From Bosea vaviloviae (GTDB taxonomy: Bacteria > Pseudomonadota > Alphaproteobacteria > Rhizobiales > Beijerinckiaceae): 64,000 nucleotides of DNA. Where the stretch lies: the NCBI RefSeq assembly GCF_001741865.1, contig NZ_CP017147.1, forward strand, positions 823,501 through 887,500, given 5' to 3'. Positions 17,482 to 25,555 of this stretch are shown here, piece after piece; the stretch's first letter is position 1; each line of letters begins with the position of its first letter. The notes under the pieces are model-generated. The model was given only the letters and a program-made list of their open reading frames with translations, was not told the origin of the DNA and searched no databases. Made by a program: the position numbers and the translations under genes.

Positions 17482-17507
17482 AATCAGAATAATCCGTTTT
17501 TCCGATT
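17482..17507. promoter_or_regulatory. Possible LysR binding site
   Basis: AATC at 17482-17485 and GATT at 17504-17507 frame an AT-rich, partly symmetric stretch (AATCAG to CCGATT) in the short divergent region. This is unusually AT-rich for the window. LysR sites are loosely palindromic, so this is only a candidate. Confidence 0.25.
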
Positions 17508-17553
17508 GATGGAAGTTGACTATATCGCGGGCGATTGCTCAGGAAGTCGCCAG

Positions 17554-18465
17554 ATGTCCACGCCGGCCCTCGTCATGCCCCGCCCCGCCGCCCCAGCGCT
17601 GGCAATGTTCGTCGCACTGCTCACCGGCGCGACCTGCATCGGCTTTTCCGGCGTGTTCATGCGTCTGGCCGATGTCGGCCCGGCCGCCGGCGGCTTCTGG
17701 CGCATGCTGTTCGCACTTCCCGTGCTCGCGCTCTGGACGGCGCTGGAGCAGCGCAAGGCGGTCTCGGGCGCGGTTCGTCCCGGCGCGCTCATCCCGATTG
17801 CAATCGCCGGTCTCACCTTCGCGATCGACGTGGTGCTCTACAACGCAGCGCTTGGCCACACCACGATCGCCAACGCCTCGCTGCTCGGCAATCTCTCGCC
17901 CGTCGCGGTCGTGCTCGGCGGCTGGCTCCTGCTCGGGGAGAAGCCGACGCAGCGCATCCTCGGCGCGCTGGCGCTCGCGCTTGGCGGCGCGCTGATGCTG
18001 GTGCTGCCGAAATTCATCGGCGCCCCCGCTGCCGCCTCGCCCAGCGGGATCTTCGGCGACATGCTGGCGACCGGCGCAGCCTTCTCCTATGCCGCCTACA
18101 TCCTCGCCGTGCGCCGCGCCCGCGAGCGGGCCGATGCCGGCCGGATCGGCTTGATCTCCAGCGCGCTCTGCGCCGTCTTCTGCCTCGCGGCGGCGCTCGC
18201 GCTCGGCGAAACCATCATCCCGGCAAGCCTGCAGGGCTGGCTCGCGGTGATCGCGCTCGGCCTGGTCTCGCATGCGCTCGGCCAGGGCCTGATCACGCTC
18301 TCGCTCGGCAGCTACGGCGCCAGCGCCGCCTCCCTCGTCATGGTCTGGCCGGCGCTGGTCAGCGTGCTCGCCGCCTGGGCGATCTTCGGCGAGCAGCCCT
18401 CGCCGGCGCAGGCCTTTGGCGGCGTCGCGATTCTGGCGGCGGTGCTGCTGGTGCGGCGCGGCTGA
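17554..18465 (+). CDS. DMT-superfamily (EamA) transporter
   Basis: A 303-residue inner-membrane protein with two EamA repeats and about ten transmembrane segments. Repeat 1 contains GFWRMLFALPVLALW and ASLLGNLSPVAVVLGGWLLLGEKPT; repeat 2 contains the matching SLVMVWPALVSVLAAWAIFGEQPS. These proteins export amino acids or other small metabolites. ATG 17554 is preferred for its AGGAAG about eight bases upstream; a TTG at 17479 is an unlikely longer start. Divergent from the LysR gene that may regulate it. Confidence 0.88.
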   Translation: MSTPALVMPRPAAPALAMFVALLTGATCIGFSGVFMRLADVGPAAGGFWRMLFALPVLALWTALEQRKAVSGAVRPGALIPIAIAGLTFAIDVVLYNAALGHTTIANASLLGNLSPVAVVLGGWLLLGEKPTQRILGALALALGGALMLVLPKFIGAPAAASPSGIFGDMLATGAAFSYAAYILAVRRARERADAGRIGLISSALCAVFCLAAALALGETIIPASLQGWLAVIALGLVSHALGQGLITLSLGSYGASAASLVMVWPALVSVLAAWAIFGEQPSPAQAFGGVAILAAVLLVRRG

Positions 18466-18506
18466 GCCGCGCCAGCTGCGCCGATCAACCGCTCACGAGG
18501 CCCGTC

Positions 18507-20840
18507 TCACGAAGGCCGCCGAACCGGCGGATCATAAGCCTGGATCGGCGGCAGGTTGCCGTCGAAGCGCTCGACCTGGACGGTGGTCAATTGTCCCGTG
18601 CAGCCCTGCGCCAGCGCCGAGGTGCCGACATCCCGGGTCAGGACGTTGGGATTGCCGTGGACGCAGAGCGGCTTATCCTCCTCGGGATCGACGGGATCGT
18701 ACCAGGCGCCGGTCGGCAGCTGGACCACGCCCTGGCGGATGCTGTCAGTGACATTCACCGCCGCCAGGCAGGCGCCGCGCTCGTTCGAGATGCGGATGAT
18801 GTCGCCCTCCGTGATGCCGCGCGCTTCAGCATCCTCGGGATGCATGCGCGCGACCTCGCGGCCGCGATGCTTGGCCCCGCTGCTGTGGCCGCCGAAGTCG
18901 AACTGGCTGTGCAGCCGCGTGCGCGGCTGATTGGCGACGAGGACGAAGGGCGAGGCCGCATCGGGCACATTGGTGGCCCCCAGCCAGGCCGGATGGCCAG
19001 GGCAGTCCGCCTCGCCGAAGCTCGCGATCCTCTGCGAGAAGATCTCCAGCTTGCCGCTCGGCGTCGGCAGCGGATGCGCGGTCGGGTCGGTGCGAAAGGC
19101 CCGCAGGCGCCCGCCATCATCGTCCTGCTGGGGCATGTCGTAGCCCTCGCTCGCCTGGAACTCGGCAAAGCTCGGCGCCGGCAGGCCGGCCTCGGCCAGT
19201 GCGGCCCGCGTCGGCTCATAGAGATGCTCGAGCCATTGCCGGACCGTACGGCCCTCGGTGAAGGCCTGGGCCGTGCCCAGCCGTTCGGCGAGATCGGCGA
19301 AGATCGCGTAGTCGTCGCGCGCCTCGCCATAAGGCGCGATCGCGGGCCGCATCGGCACGAGCAGCGGGTCGTTGGCATTGCCGCCGATGTCCTCGCGCTC
19401 CAGCGTCATCGTGCAGGGCAGGACGATGTCGGCGTGACGGGCCGTCGCCGTCCAGGCCAGCTCGTGGACGACGAGCGTGTCGAGCCTGGCGAAAGCCTGC
19501 TTCAGCCGGTTCAGGTCCTGGTGATGATGGAACGGATTGCCGCCGGCCCAGTAGACCAGCTTGATCTCGGGATAGGTCCGGGTCTGGCCGTTATAGCGGT
19601 AGCTCGTGCCGGGGTTCAGCAGCATGTCCGAGATGCGCGCCACCGGAATGAAGTCGGTGACGGCGTTGCGCCCCTGCGGCAGCGTCGGCATCGGCACGGC
19701 GTTGTAGCGCCGGCCGTAATAGCCGATCGCACCCAGCGCATAGCCATAGCCGCCGCCCGGCAGGCCGATCTGGCCGAGCGCGGCCGCCAGCACCATGCCC
19801 ATCCAGACCGGCTGCTCGCCATGCTCGGCCCGCTGCAGCGCATGCGCCACGACGATCAGCGCGCGCTTGCCGTGCAGCCGCCTGGCCAGCGCCGTGATCG
19901 CCTGCGCCGGCACGCCGGTGATGGCGGCGGCCCAGGCGGCATCCTTTGGCTGCCCGTCGGTCTCCCCCAGCAGATAGCGCTCGAAGACCGGCCAGCCGAC
20001 GGTATAGCGTTCCAGGAAATCGCGATCGTGCAGGCCCGCGACGACGAGGCTATGGACCAGCGCCATCATCAGCGCCGTATCGGTGCCGGGGATGCTGGAG
20101 AGCCATTCGGCGCCGGCCTCCTCGGGCAGATCGCCGCGCAGGGGGCCGACCAGCACGAAGTCGCAGCCGCGCTGATGGGCGCGTTGCATCGCGCCGCGCT
20201 CGACATGCTTGCTGCTGCCGCCGCCGGTGACCATGCTGTTCTTCAGCGCCATGCCGCCAAACGCGAGCACGATCTCGCTGTGCTCGGCGATCTGCTCCCA
20301 GGAGACGTTGCGCTTCACCAGATCCTCGTAGTCGCCGATGATATGCGGCACGAGGACGGAGGAGGCGCCCGAGGAGTAGCTGTTGACCGACTTCACATAG
20401 CCGCCGGTCGAGGTGTTGAGGAAACGATGGACCTGGCTTTGCGCATGGTGGAAGCGCCCGGCGCTGGACCAGCCATAGGACCCGCCGAAGATCGCGCCCG
20501 GGCCGAAATCGTCGCGCACCCGCCTGAGTTCGCCCGCGAGCTTGTCGAGCACGGCGCTCCACGACATCGGCAGATACTCGTCGCGGCCGCGGCGCTCATC
20601 AGGTCCCGGCCCGTTCTCCAGCCAGCCCCGGCGCACCATGGGCTGCGCGATGCGAGCGCGGTGACGCAGCGCTCCCGGAAAGTTCTGGATGATCTCGTTG
20701 GGATCGGGATCGCCGGCATGGGGCCTGACTTCCAGCTCGCCATCCTTCATCCGCGCCGAGAACACGCCCCAATGCGAGGTGTGCGGCCGGAAGCCCTCAT
20801 CCAGCGGAGCCTCGGAGAGCGGGGCGGTCAACGTCGTCAT
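18507..20840 (-). CDS. Molybdopterin oxidoreductase, BisC/DMSO-reductase type
   Basis: A 777-residue type III DMSO-reductase-family enzyme containing bis-MGD molybdenum cofactor. There is no N-terminal Cys cluster motif for a 4Fe-4S centre. The Mo-ligand serine is in GGSYGWSSAGRFHHAQ (about Ser126, by analogy with DorA Ser147). Cofactor-binding segments include MALKNSMVTGGGSSKH, VYWAGGNPFHHHQDLN and VVHELAWTATARHADIVLP. No twin-arginine signal is seen, so it is probably cytoplasmic like biotin sulfoxide reductase; S- or N-oxide reduction (biotin or methionine sulfoxide, TMAO) is the likely activity. It depends on molybdate uptake, which the 1.8-9.1 kb operon may supply. A fossil of a related N-terminus lies at 23503-23579. 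Confidence 0.88.
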   Translation of the reverse strand: MTTLTAPLSEAPLDEGFRPHTSHWGVFSARMKDGELEVRPHAGDPDPNEIIQNFPGALRHRARIAQPMVRRGWLENGPGPDERRGRDEYLPMSWSAVLDKLAGELRRVRDDFGPGAIFGGSYGWSSAGRFHHAQSQVHRFLNTSTGGYVKSVNSYSSGASSVLVPHIIGDYEDLVKRNVSWEQIAEHSEIVLAFGGMALKNSMVTGGGSSKHVERGAMQRAHQRGCDFVLVGPLRGDLPEEAGAEWLSSIPGTDTALMMALVHSLVVAGLHDRDFLERYTVGWPVFERYLLGETDGQPKDAAWAAAITGVPAQAITALARRLHGKRALIVVAHALQRAEHGEQPVWMGMVLAAALGQIGLPGGGYGYALGAIGYYGRRYNAVPMPTLPQGRNAVTDFIPVARISDMLLNPGTSYRYNGQTRTYPEIKLVYWAGGNPFHHHQDLNRLKQAFARLDTLVVHELAWTATARHADIVLPCTMTLEREDIGGNANDPLLVPMRPAIAPYGEARDDYAIFADLAERLGTAQAFTEGRTVRQWLEHLYEPTRAALAEAGLPAPSFAEFQASEGYDMPQQDDDGGRLRAFRTDPTAHPLPTPSGKLEIFSQRIASFGEADCPGHPAWLGATNVPDAASPFVLVANQPRTRLHSQFDFGGHSSGAKHRGREVARMHPEDAEARGITEGDIIRISNERGACLAAVNVTDSIRQGVVQLPTGAWYDPVDPEEDKPLCVHGNPNVLTRDVGTSALAQGCTGQLTTVQVERFDGNLPPIQAYDPPVRRPS

Positions 20841-21336
20841 CTCAGTGCTTCCAGCTGCCGGACAGGAAGCGGAAGCCTAGGACATCTTGGCTGGGAGAAC
20901 GAGAGCCGTGGCGAAAGGGGGGAATGCGTCCGGCGGTGGTCTGGCGCACGACTAGAGGGCGCGGGACGAGTTCATGCAGTCGCTCAACATGCTGTCCGGA
21001 CCAGGCTGCGAGCCTCGGGACCGGCGCTGTTCAGTTTGGTTTGCGACGGTTTTTACAACGCCGCTGTCTCGCGCCCGCCGCGCCGAACAGCGCAAAAGCC
21101 GATGCTCGGCCTGTATGAACCTACCAGCTTTGATCTGCCGGATTCGCGCCAAAAAGCGCGGTGATATCAAGTATTTATTGCAATTGACCAAGCGGACAAC
21201 CCATGCGGGCATCGTTGCGCAGCACGAGCGTCAAGCTTTCCTGCCGCGGAGAAGTCCCTGAACAAACGTTCATGGAACGAAGATGCTGGCGGGTTGTTCT
21301 GGCGACGGGGGTTATGTCTCTGAAGGGAGATAAACC
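20841..21336. other. Intergenic region without recognisable gene
   Basis: About 500 bases with no convincing coding frame; the short ORFs here have no family resemblance. It is somewhat richer in A and T towards 21160-21300. A small inverted repeat TGAAC-AAAC-GTTCA is at 21259-21272, followed by GGAAC at 21274. The promoter of the first DUF1236 gene must lie in the last 150 bases. Confidence 0.5.
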
Positions 21337-21762
21337 ATGATCAAGAAGCTTGTTCTGGTAGCGAGCCTGGCCGTGATGCCGGCCGTTGCCATCGCACAAT
21401 CGAATTCCGGATCCGCGGGCGGAGCGGCGGGCGGAGCCGCAGCCGGTGCCGTTGGCGGAGCCGTCATCGGCGGACCGGTCGGCGCAGCTGCCGGCGCGGT
21501 CGGGGGAGCGGCCGCCGGCGCCATTGCCGGCGGTATCACGGCAGACCAGCGCACCGAGTTTCGGACCTATGTGACCGAACAGCGGGTTCCGTCGGTGCGG
21601 TACCGCGGGGAGGTCGCCGTCGGCACGACGCTTCCGCAAACCGTGACCTATCGCGAGGTGCCGGCTCGCTACGGCAAGACCCAGTACCGCTACACGGTCG
21701 TGAACGACAGGACCGTTCTGGTCGAGCCGAGAACCCGCAGGGTGGTGCAGATCATCGAATGA
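21337..21762 (+). CDS. DUF1236 family secreted protein, single module
   Basis: A 141-residue protein with signal peptide MIKKLVLVASLAVMPAVAIA, then a Gly/Ala-rich stretch (residues about 24-70, GGAAGGAAAGAVGGAVIGG) that resembles glycine-zipper sequences, then one DUF1236 module ending PRTRRVVQIIE. The module pattern is VAVGTTLPQTVTYREVP, a tyrosine-rich strand, then VLVEPRTRRVVQIIE. Ribosome site GGGAGA about six bases upstream of the ATG. It is followed by a strong terminator and then by a three-module paralogue. Confidence 0.82.
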   Translation: MIKKLVLVASLAVMPAVAIAQSNSGSAGGAAGGAAAGAVGGAVIGGPVGAAAGAVGGAAAGAIAGGITADQRTEFRTYVTEQRVPSVRYRGEVAVGTTLPQTVTYREVPARYGKTQYRYTVVNDRTVLVEPRTRRVVQIIE

Positions 21763-21769
21763 TCCGGCA

Positions 21770-21801
21770 GGGGGCCTGTCGCAGCGACAGGCCCCCCTTT
21801 T
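21770..21801 (+). terminator. Rho-independent terminator after the first DUF1236 gene
   Basis: A perfect 12-bp stem GGGGGCCTGTCG (21770-21781) pairs with 21785-21796 around a CAG loop and is followed by CTTTT. Confidence 0.88.
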
Positions 21802-21883
21802 GATACGGGCAAGGGCCATCCGCCCCGAACGTCTATCCGGGCGATGTCGCCTTGGCCGATTCACAGTCAATCGGGAGAGAGCC

Positions 21884-23410
21884 ATGAAACGGTTCATAGG
21901 AGTTGCAGCACTCGCGCTCGCCGCCCAATCGGGACTGGCGACGGCGCAGACGGTCGTCGTTCCCTCGGACGACATGCCGCGCAGCCGGGTAGAACGGGGC
22001 CCATCGGATGCCGGCCCGGGGCGCTCCGGCGCGCCGCAACGGGGCGAGCAGGAGCCGAGGTCGGACGGTCCGAGAGCGCAGCCGCGCGGGGCCCAGAGCG
22101 CCCCGTCTGGTGACAGGGCGCGCGAGGGCTCGCGGGAGCCGATGCAACAGCAACAGCAGCGCGTGCAAGGCCAGGATCCCCGTGGCGAGCGGCAGGGGCT
22201 GCAGCCGGTGGAGCGGCCCCAGCGCGAGCAGGCCCAGCGCGAGCGGCCGGACGATCCCGGCGCGCGGCGCTCACCGGATGAGCAGCGGCCGGGCACACGT
22301 CCGACCTCGCCGCAGACGGCGCAGCCACCGCGGCCGCACAATGAGCCTAACGCCGCCGAGACGCAGCGGCCAAGGACCGATGCCCCTTCGCAGCAGGGAC
22401 AGGCTCCAGCGGCAAGAGAGACACCGGCACAGGCGCCGGCTTCTGGACAGGCTCCCGCGCCCGGGCAGGCCGGCACCGCGGCCCAGCGTCCGGCTGCGGC
22501 CCCTCCGGCTCCGGCCGGCGCCGCTCCGGCCATGCCCTCGCCAGGCACGGCAGGGGCTCCTCCGGCGACTGGCGGGACGACCTCCCCGGCGACCGCCCAG
22601 CCCGCCGAGCAGCAGCAGAACGATGGAGCGCGGCAACGTATCGCCGATACGGTGCGCGAGCGCGTCCAGCGCAACGAGATCCGGCCCGTCCAGAACCTCG
22701 GAGTGTCGGTCTCGGTTGGAGCCGAGCTGCCTTCGCAGGTCCGGCTCGAACCCCTTCCCCGGGACATCGCATCGATCCGGCCGGAATATCGTGACTATCG
22801 CTATACGGTTTCGGACCGCGAGATCGTGATCGTCGACCCGCGTAGCCGGCGGATCGTCGATGTGATCGAACGCGACGGCCGTGGCCCGAGCCAGATCACC
22901 TATTCGGTGTTCGAGCAGCGGCGCGATCTCAGGCGCTGGAGTCGGCCGGATACGGTGGTGTTCCAGGAAGGCGTGATGCTGCCCGCCGACGCGCCCTATT
23001 ACGACCTGCCGCCGGAGATCGTGGAGCGCAACCCGAACTGGCGCGGCTATCGCTATGTCATGACCGAACGCGACGAGGTCGCCATCGTCGAGCCGAGGAG
23101 CCGGCGCGTCGTCCAAGTGGTCGACAAGGGCGGTTCGGCGACGACGGCCAGCACGCGGCCTCAGCCGGCGGCCGCCGGCGACCGGCACCAGCTTGTCCGG
23201 ATCATCATGAACGATGCCCGGCCCGGCGACATCACCGGCGCCGAGGGTCTGAAGGGCGCCGTGCTGCCGCCCGAGACGATGCTGCGGCCTGTTCCGGCTG
23301 AAGCGGTGGATGCGGATCCGCAGTTGCGTGGGCATCACTACACGCTGCTGGGCGACGACGTCCTGATCGTCGATCCCACCAGCCGGCGGATCGTCGACGT
23401 CATCGAATGA
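21884..23410 (+). CDS. DUF1236 family secreted protein with three modules
   Basis: A 508-residue protein. Signal peptide MKRFIGVAALALAAQSGLATA; then about 240 residues of Pro/Gln/Ala/Arg-rich low-complexity sequence; then three DUF1236-like modules ending in VDPRSRRIVDVIE, VEPRSRRVVQVVD and VDPTSRRIVDVIE. The closing residues of modules 1 and 3 are nearly identical. ATG 21884 has GGGAGAG just upstream; the frame can be extended to 21800 across the terminator, which argues against that start. The architecture suggests an envelope protein with a disordered spacer and repeated binding domains. Function unknown. Confidence 0.83.
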   Translation: MKRFIGVAALALAAQSGLATAQTVVVPSDDMPRSRVERGPSDAGPGRSGAPQRGEQEPRSDGPRAQPRGAQSAPSGDRAREGSREPMQQQQQRVQGQDPRGERQGLQPVERPQREQAQRERPDDPGARRSPDEQRPGTRPTSPQTAQPPRPHNEPNAAETQRPRTDAPSQQGQAPAARETPAQAPASGQAPAPGQAGTAAQRPAAAPPAPAGAAPAMPSPGTAGAPPATGGTTSPATAQPAEQQQNDGARQRIADTVRERVQRNEIRPVQNLGVSVSVGAELPSQVRLEPLPRDIASIRPEYRDYRYTVSDREIVIVDPRSRRIVDVIERDGRGPSQITYSVFEQRRDLRRWSRPDTVVFQEGVMLPADAPYYDLPPEIVERNPNWRGYRYVMTERDEVAIVEPRSRRVVQVVDKGGSATTASTRPQPAAAGDRHQLVRIIMNDARPGDITGAEGLKGAVLPPETMLRPVPAEAVDADPQLRGHHYTLLGDDVLIVDPTSRRIVDVIE

Positions 23411-23432
23411 CCGCTGGCCGTTTCGCAACTGG

Positions 23433-23467
23433 CACGGTTCCGCCAAATCGGCGGGACCGTGAATTTT
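23433..23467 (+). terminator. Likely terminator of the three-module DUF1236 gene
   Basis: CACGGTTCCGCC (23433-23444) pairs with GGCGGGACCGTG (23450-23461) with one wobble pair, loop AAATC, followed by AATTTT. Confidence 0.7.
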
Positions 23468-23502
23468 CGAGCGCCGCGGGCGCAGGAGGAGGAGCCGGCA
23501 GA

Positions 23503-23579
23503 GGGCCTGACCTCCAGCTCGCCATCCGTCATCCGCGCCGAGAACGCGCCCCATTGCGAGGTGTGCGGCCGGAACCCTT
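23503..23579 (-). pseudogene. Fossil fragment of a bisC-like gene (N-terminal 25 codons)
   Basis: Translating the minus strand gives GFRPHTSQWGAFSARM followed by TDGELEVRP. This matches residues 16-40 of the molybdoenzyme encoded at 18507-20840 at about 22 of 25 positions. The DNA match to 20721-20796 is about 93 percent by eye. Downstream the frame runs into unrelated sequence, and upstream it breaks into a palindromic repeat, so nothing functional remains. It lies about 120 bases from the inserted IS element. Confidence 0.8.
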
Positions 23580-23777
23580 CCCATAGGGAGAGGGCAGGGT
23601 GAGGGGTCGGCCGTTTGACGCTTTGGCCGTGACCTCACCGCCACTTCATCGTCATTGCGAGCGCAGCGAAGCAATCTAGGGGACGTAGAGCGAGCCCTCC
23701 TGTTGGGGTGGACGGCCCCCGATCGGCATCTGTGTGCCAAGATGAGGTTGTCGAAACACCATCTGAGGAGGCCGTCC

Positions 23778-24824
23778 ATGGATCAGGTTATACGCATTGG
23801 GTTGGATACGTCGAAGCGTCTTTTTCAACTGCACGGGGTCGACGCGGCGGAGCGAGTGGTGCTGAAGCGCAAGCTGAGCCGGTCGGCGATGGAGGCGTTC
23901 TTCGCCCGTCTTCCGCCGACGTTGGTGGTCCTGGAGGCGTGCGGGGCCTCGCATCACTGGGCCAGGGTGCTGACGGCGATGGGTCACGATGTGCGGCTGA
24001 TCGCGCCGCAGCTCGCCAAGCCCTATGTGAAGCGTGGCAAGAACGACGCGGCCGATGCGGAGGCCTTGTGCGAGGCGGCCGGGCGGCCGAGCATGCGCTT
24101 CGTGCCGATGAAGAGCGCCGGGCAGCAGGCCGACCTGATGTTGGCCGGGATGCGGGAACGGCTGGGGCGGCGGCGGACGCAGCTCGCCAACACGATCCGG
24201 GGCTATGGGGCCGAGTTCGGCCATGTGGGAGCCAAAGGCGCCGCGCATGTGCGCCCGCTCCTGGAGACGGTGCAGGACGATCCGGAGATCCCGCCCCTGG
24301 CCCGAGAGATGTTCGCCGAGCTCGCCCTCGAACTCGCCGAGCTCGAAGAGCGCCTTTGTGCCATCGAGGTGCGGCTGAAGGCCTGGCATCTTGCGAACGA
24401 GGCCTCGCGCCGGCTGGCCGAGGTGGCGGGGATCGGCCCGATCATCGCCACCACGCTCGTGATGAAGACGCCCCATCCCGAAGCCTTCCGGTCGGGGCGG
24501 GATTTCGCGGCCTGGATCGGACTGACGCCGAAGGACCACTCGACCGCCGGCAAAACCCGCCTCGGCCGGATCACGCGGGCCGGCGACGAGACCTTGCGCA
24601 GCCTCCTCGTGGTCGGCGCGACGGCGGTCGTCTGGCAGGTGCGGCGCGGCAAGGCCCGGCGGCCGATGCCCTGGCTCACGAGCCTGCTCGCCCGCAAGCC
24701 ACCCAAGCTCGCCGCGATCGCACTCGCCAACAAGCTCGCCCGCATCGCCTGGGCCCTCCTGGCGAGGGGCGGACGCTATCGCACGAGCGACGCGCGGCCA
24801 GAGGCCTGCCCGGCCGCTGCCTGA
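23778..24824 (+). CDS. IS110/IS1111 family transposase (DEDD recombinase)
   Basis: A 348-residue full-length transposase. The N-terminal DEDD RuvC-like domain shows GLDTSK (Asp10), LEACGASHHW (Glu), and KRGKNDAADAEAL (two Asp). The C-terminal Tnp_20 domain reads VAGIGPIIATTLV and AAWIGLTPKDHSTAGKTRLG, followed by RITRAGDETLRSLLVVGA, which should hold the catalytic serine. ATG 23778 has GAGGAGG about six bases upstream; the longer frame from 23655 would cross the IS end. No frameshift or stop is seen. Confidence 0.93.
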   Translation: MDQVIRIGLDTSKRLFQLHGVDAAERVVLKRKLSRSAMEAFFARLPPTLVVLEACGASHHWARVLTAMGHDVRLIAPQLAKPYVKRGKNDAADAEALCEAAGRPSMRFVPMKSAGQQADLMLAGMRERLGRRRTQLANTIRGYGAEFGHVGAKGAAHVRPLLETVQDDPEIPPLAREMFAELALELAELEERLCAIEVRLKAWHLANEASRRLAEVAGIGPIIATTLVMKTPHPEAFRSGRDFAAWIGLTPKDHSTAGKTRLGRITRAGDETLRSLLVVGATAVVWQVRRGKARRPMPWLTSLLARKPPKLAAIALANKLARIAWALLARGGRYRTSDARPEACPAAA

Positions 24825-25074
24825 CCGAGATCCCGGCGCGGACACCAACCTCCGCCGCGCCGGCGAGCCGAGCTTGCAAGACAAGGAGCAGATGGTGGGA
24901 TCGGTCGATCCTCGACGAGGGCGATGCCGCGCAATCCAGTGGCCGTCACAGGTCGCTATCCTGTTTGGCTCCCTCGCCGCGGAAACCATCTTGGCCAGCG
25001 GAAACCCCGCACAAACAGGCCGGACACATGACCGCAAGCGACCAGACCAACCACAGCTTCCATCTTGCAAATAA
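24825..25074 (+). ncRNA. Candidate bridge RNA region of the IS element
   Basis: IS110-type elements encode a structured bridge RNA with target- and donor-binding loops in a non-coding end. Here the only long non-coding part is this 250-base stretch downstream of the transposase, the expected place for the IS1111 subgroup. I have not folded it; no boundaries inside the region are claimed. Confidence 0.4.
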
Positions 25075-25225
25075 GGGGCCGTCCACACATGGATTGCTTC
25101 GCTGCGCTCGCAATGACGGCAAGGTTTCCACGTAACTGGTCCGGGGGCCGACACCTCACCCCTGCCCCTCTCCTAACAGGAGGAGGGGTTCCCAGCGCCT
25201 TTTGCCGCTGCCGCGACGCCCTTTT

Positions 25226-25430
25226 CCCTTCTACCCTCGCGGGAGAAGGTGGCGCGTAGCGCCGGATGAGGGGGCGCCGTGCCCTTTCCGGTTAGCGTCA
25301 CGTTCCGGCCAAGGCGGTGAGCTTACAGCGCCCCCTCATCCGTCTCGGCTTCGCCGATCCACCTTCTCCCGCCAGGGGAGAAGGGTTTTCCGCGTCCTTT
25401 TCGTCATGCTCGGGCTTGTTCCGAGCATCC
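25226..25430. repeat. Mosaic palindromic repeat, copy 2, plus CAAG-loop hairpin
   Basis: CTACCCTCGCGGGAGAAGG opens and CTTCTCCCGCCAGGGGAGAAG closes a block with the GCCGGATGAGGGGGCGC and GCGCCCCCTCATCCG halves seen at 10203 and 41274. This copy lacks the double hairpin. It is followed by an ATGCTCGGGCTTGTTCCGAGCAT hairpin at 25406-25428. The rest of 25119-25555 holds no gene. Confidence 0.75.
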
Positions 25431-25555
25431 ACGTCTTCCCCCGCTCGACTGGGCGCAGATCCCGAAAGCGCTCGCCTTTCGCATTCACCCCATCACGGGA
25501 TTGCGATAAGCCGCGCCGGACGTCATTCTTGCGGTCCATATCTGCCGAGGCGAGC

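Larger units (their letters stand above)
23703..25091 (+). mobile_element. IS110 family element, IS1111-like organisation
   Basis: About 1389 bases, with boundaries set by comparison with the intact palindrome at 35137-35216 (a TG at both junctions leaves a two-base ambiguity). Subterminal inverted repeats GTGGACGGCCCC are at 23708-23719 and, inverted, at 25075-25086. The left non-coding end is about 75 bases; the right is about 265 bases. Subterminal repeats and a long right end fit the IS1111 subgroup, in which the bridge RNA is encoded downstream of the transposase. The transposase is intact, so the element may be active. Confidence 0.85.
23650..25118. repeat. 27-bp-arm palindromic repeat split by the IS element
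   Basis: The left arm (23650-23676) starts CGTCATTGCGAGCGCAGCG and its perfect inverse is at 25092-25118. The 26-base loop (23677-23702) is complete on the left side. An uninterrupted copy lies at 35137-35216. The IS entered exactly at the junction of loop and right arm. Confidence 0.85.

Noticed and set aside
21274..21296. EcfG-type promoter (GGAAC) ahead of the first DUF1236 gene
   Set aside because: GGAAC is present, but no CGTT-like -10 lies at the required distance.
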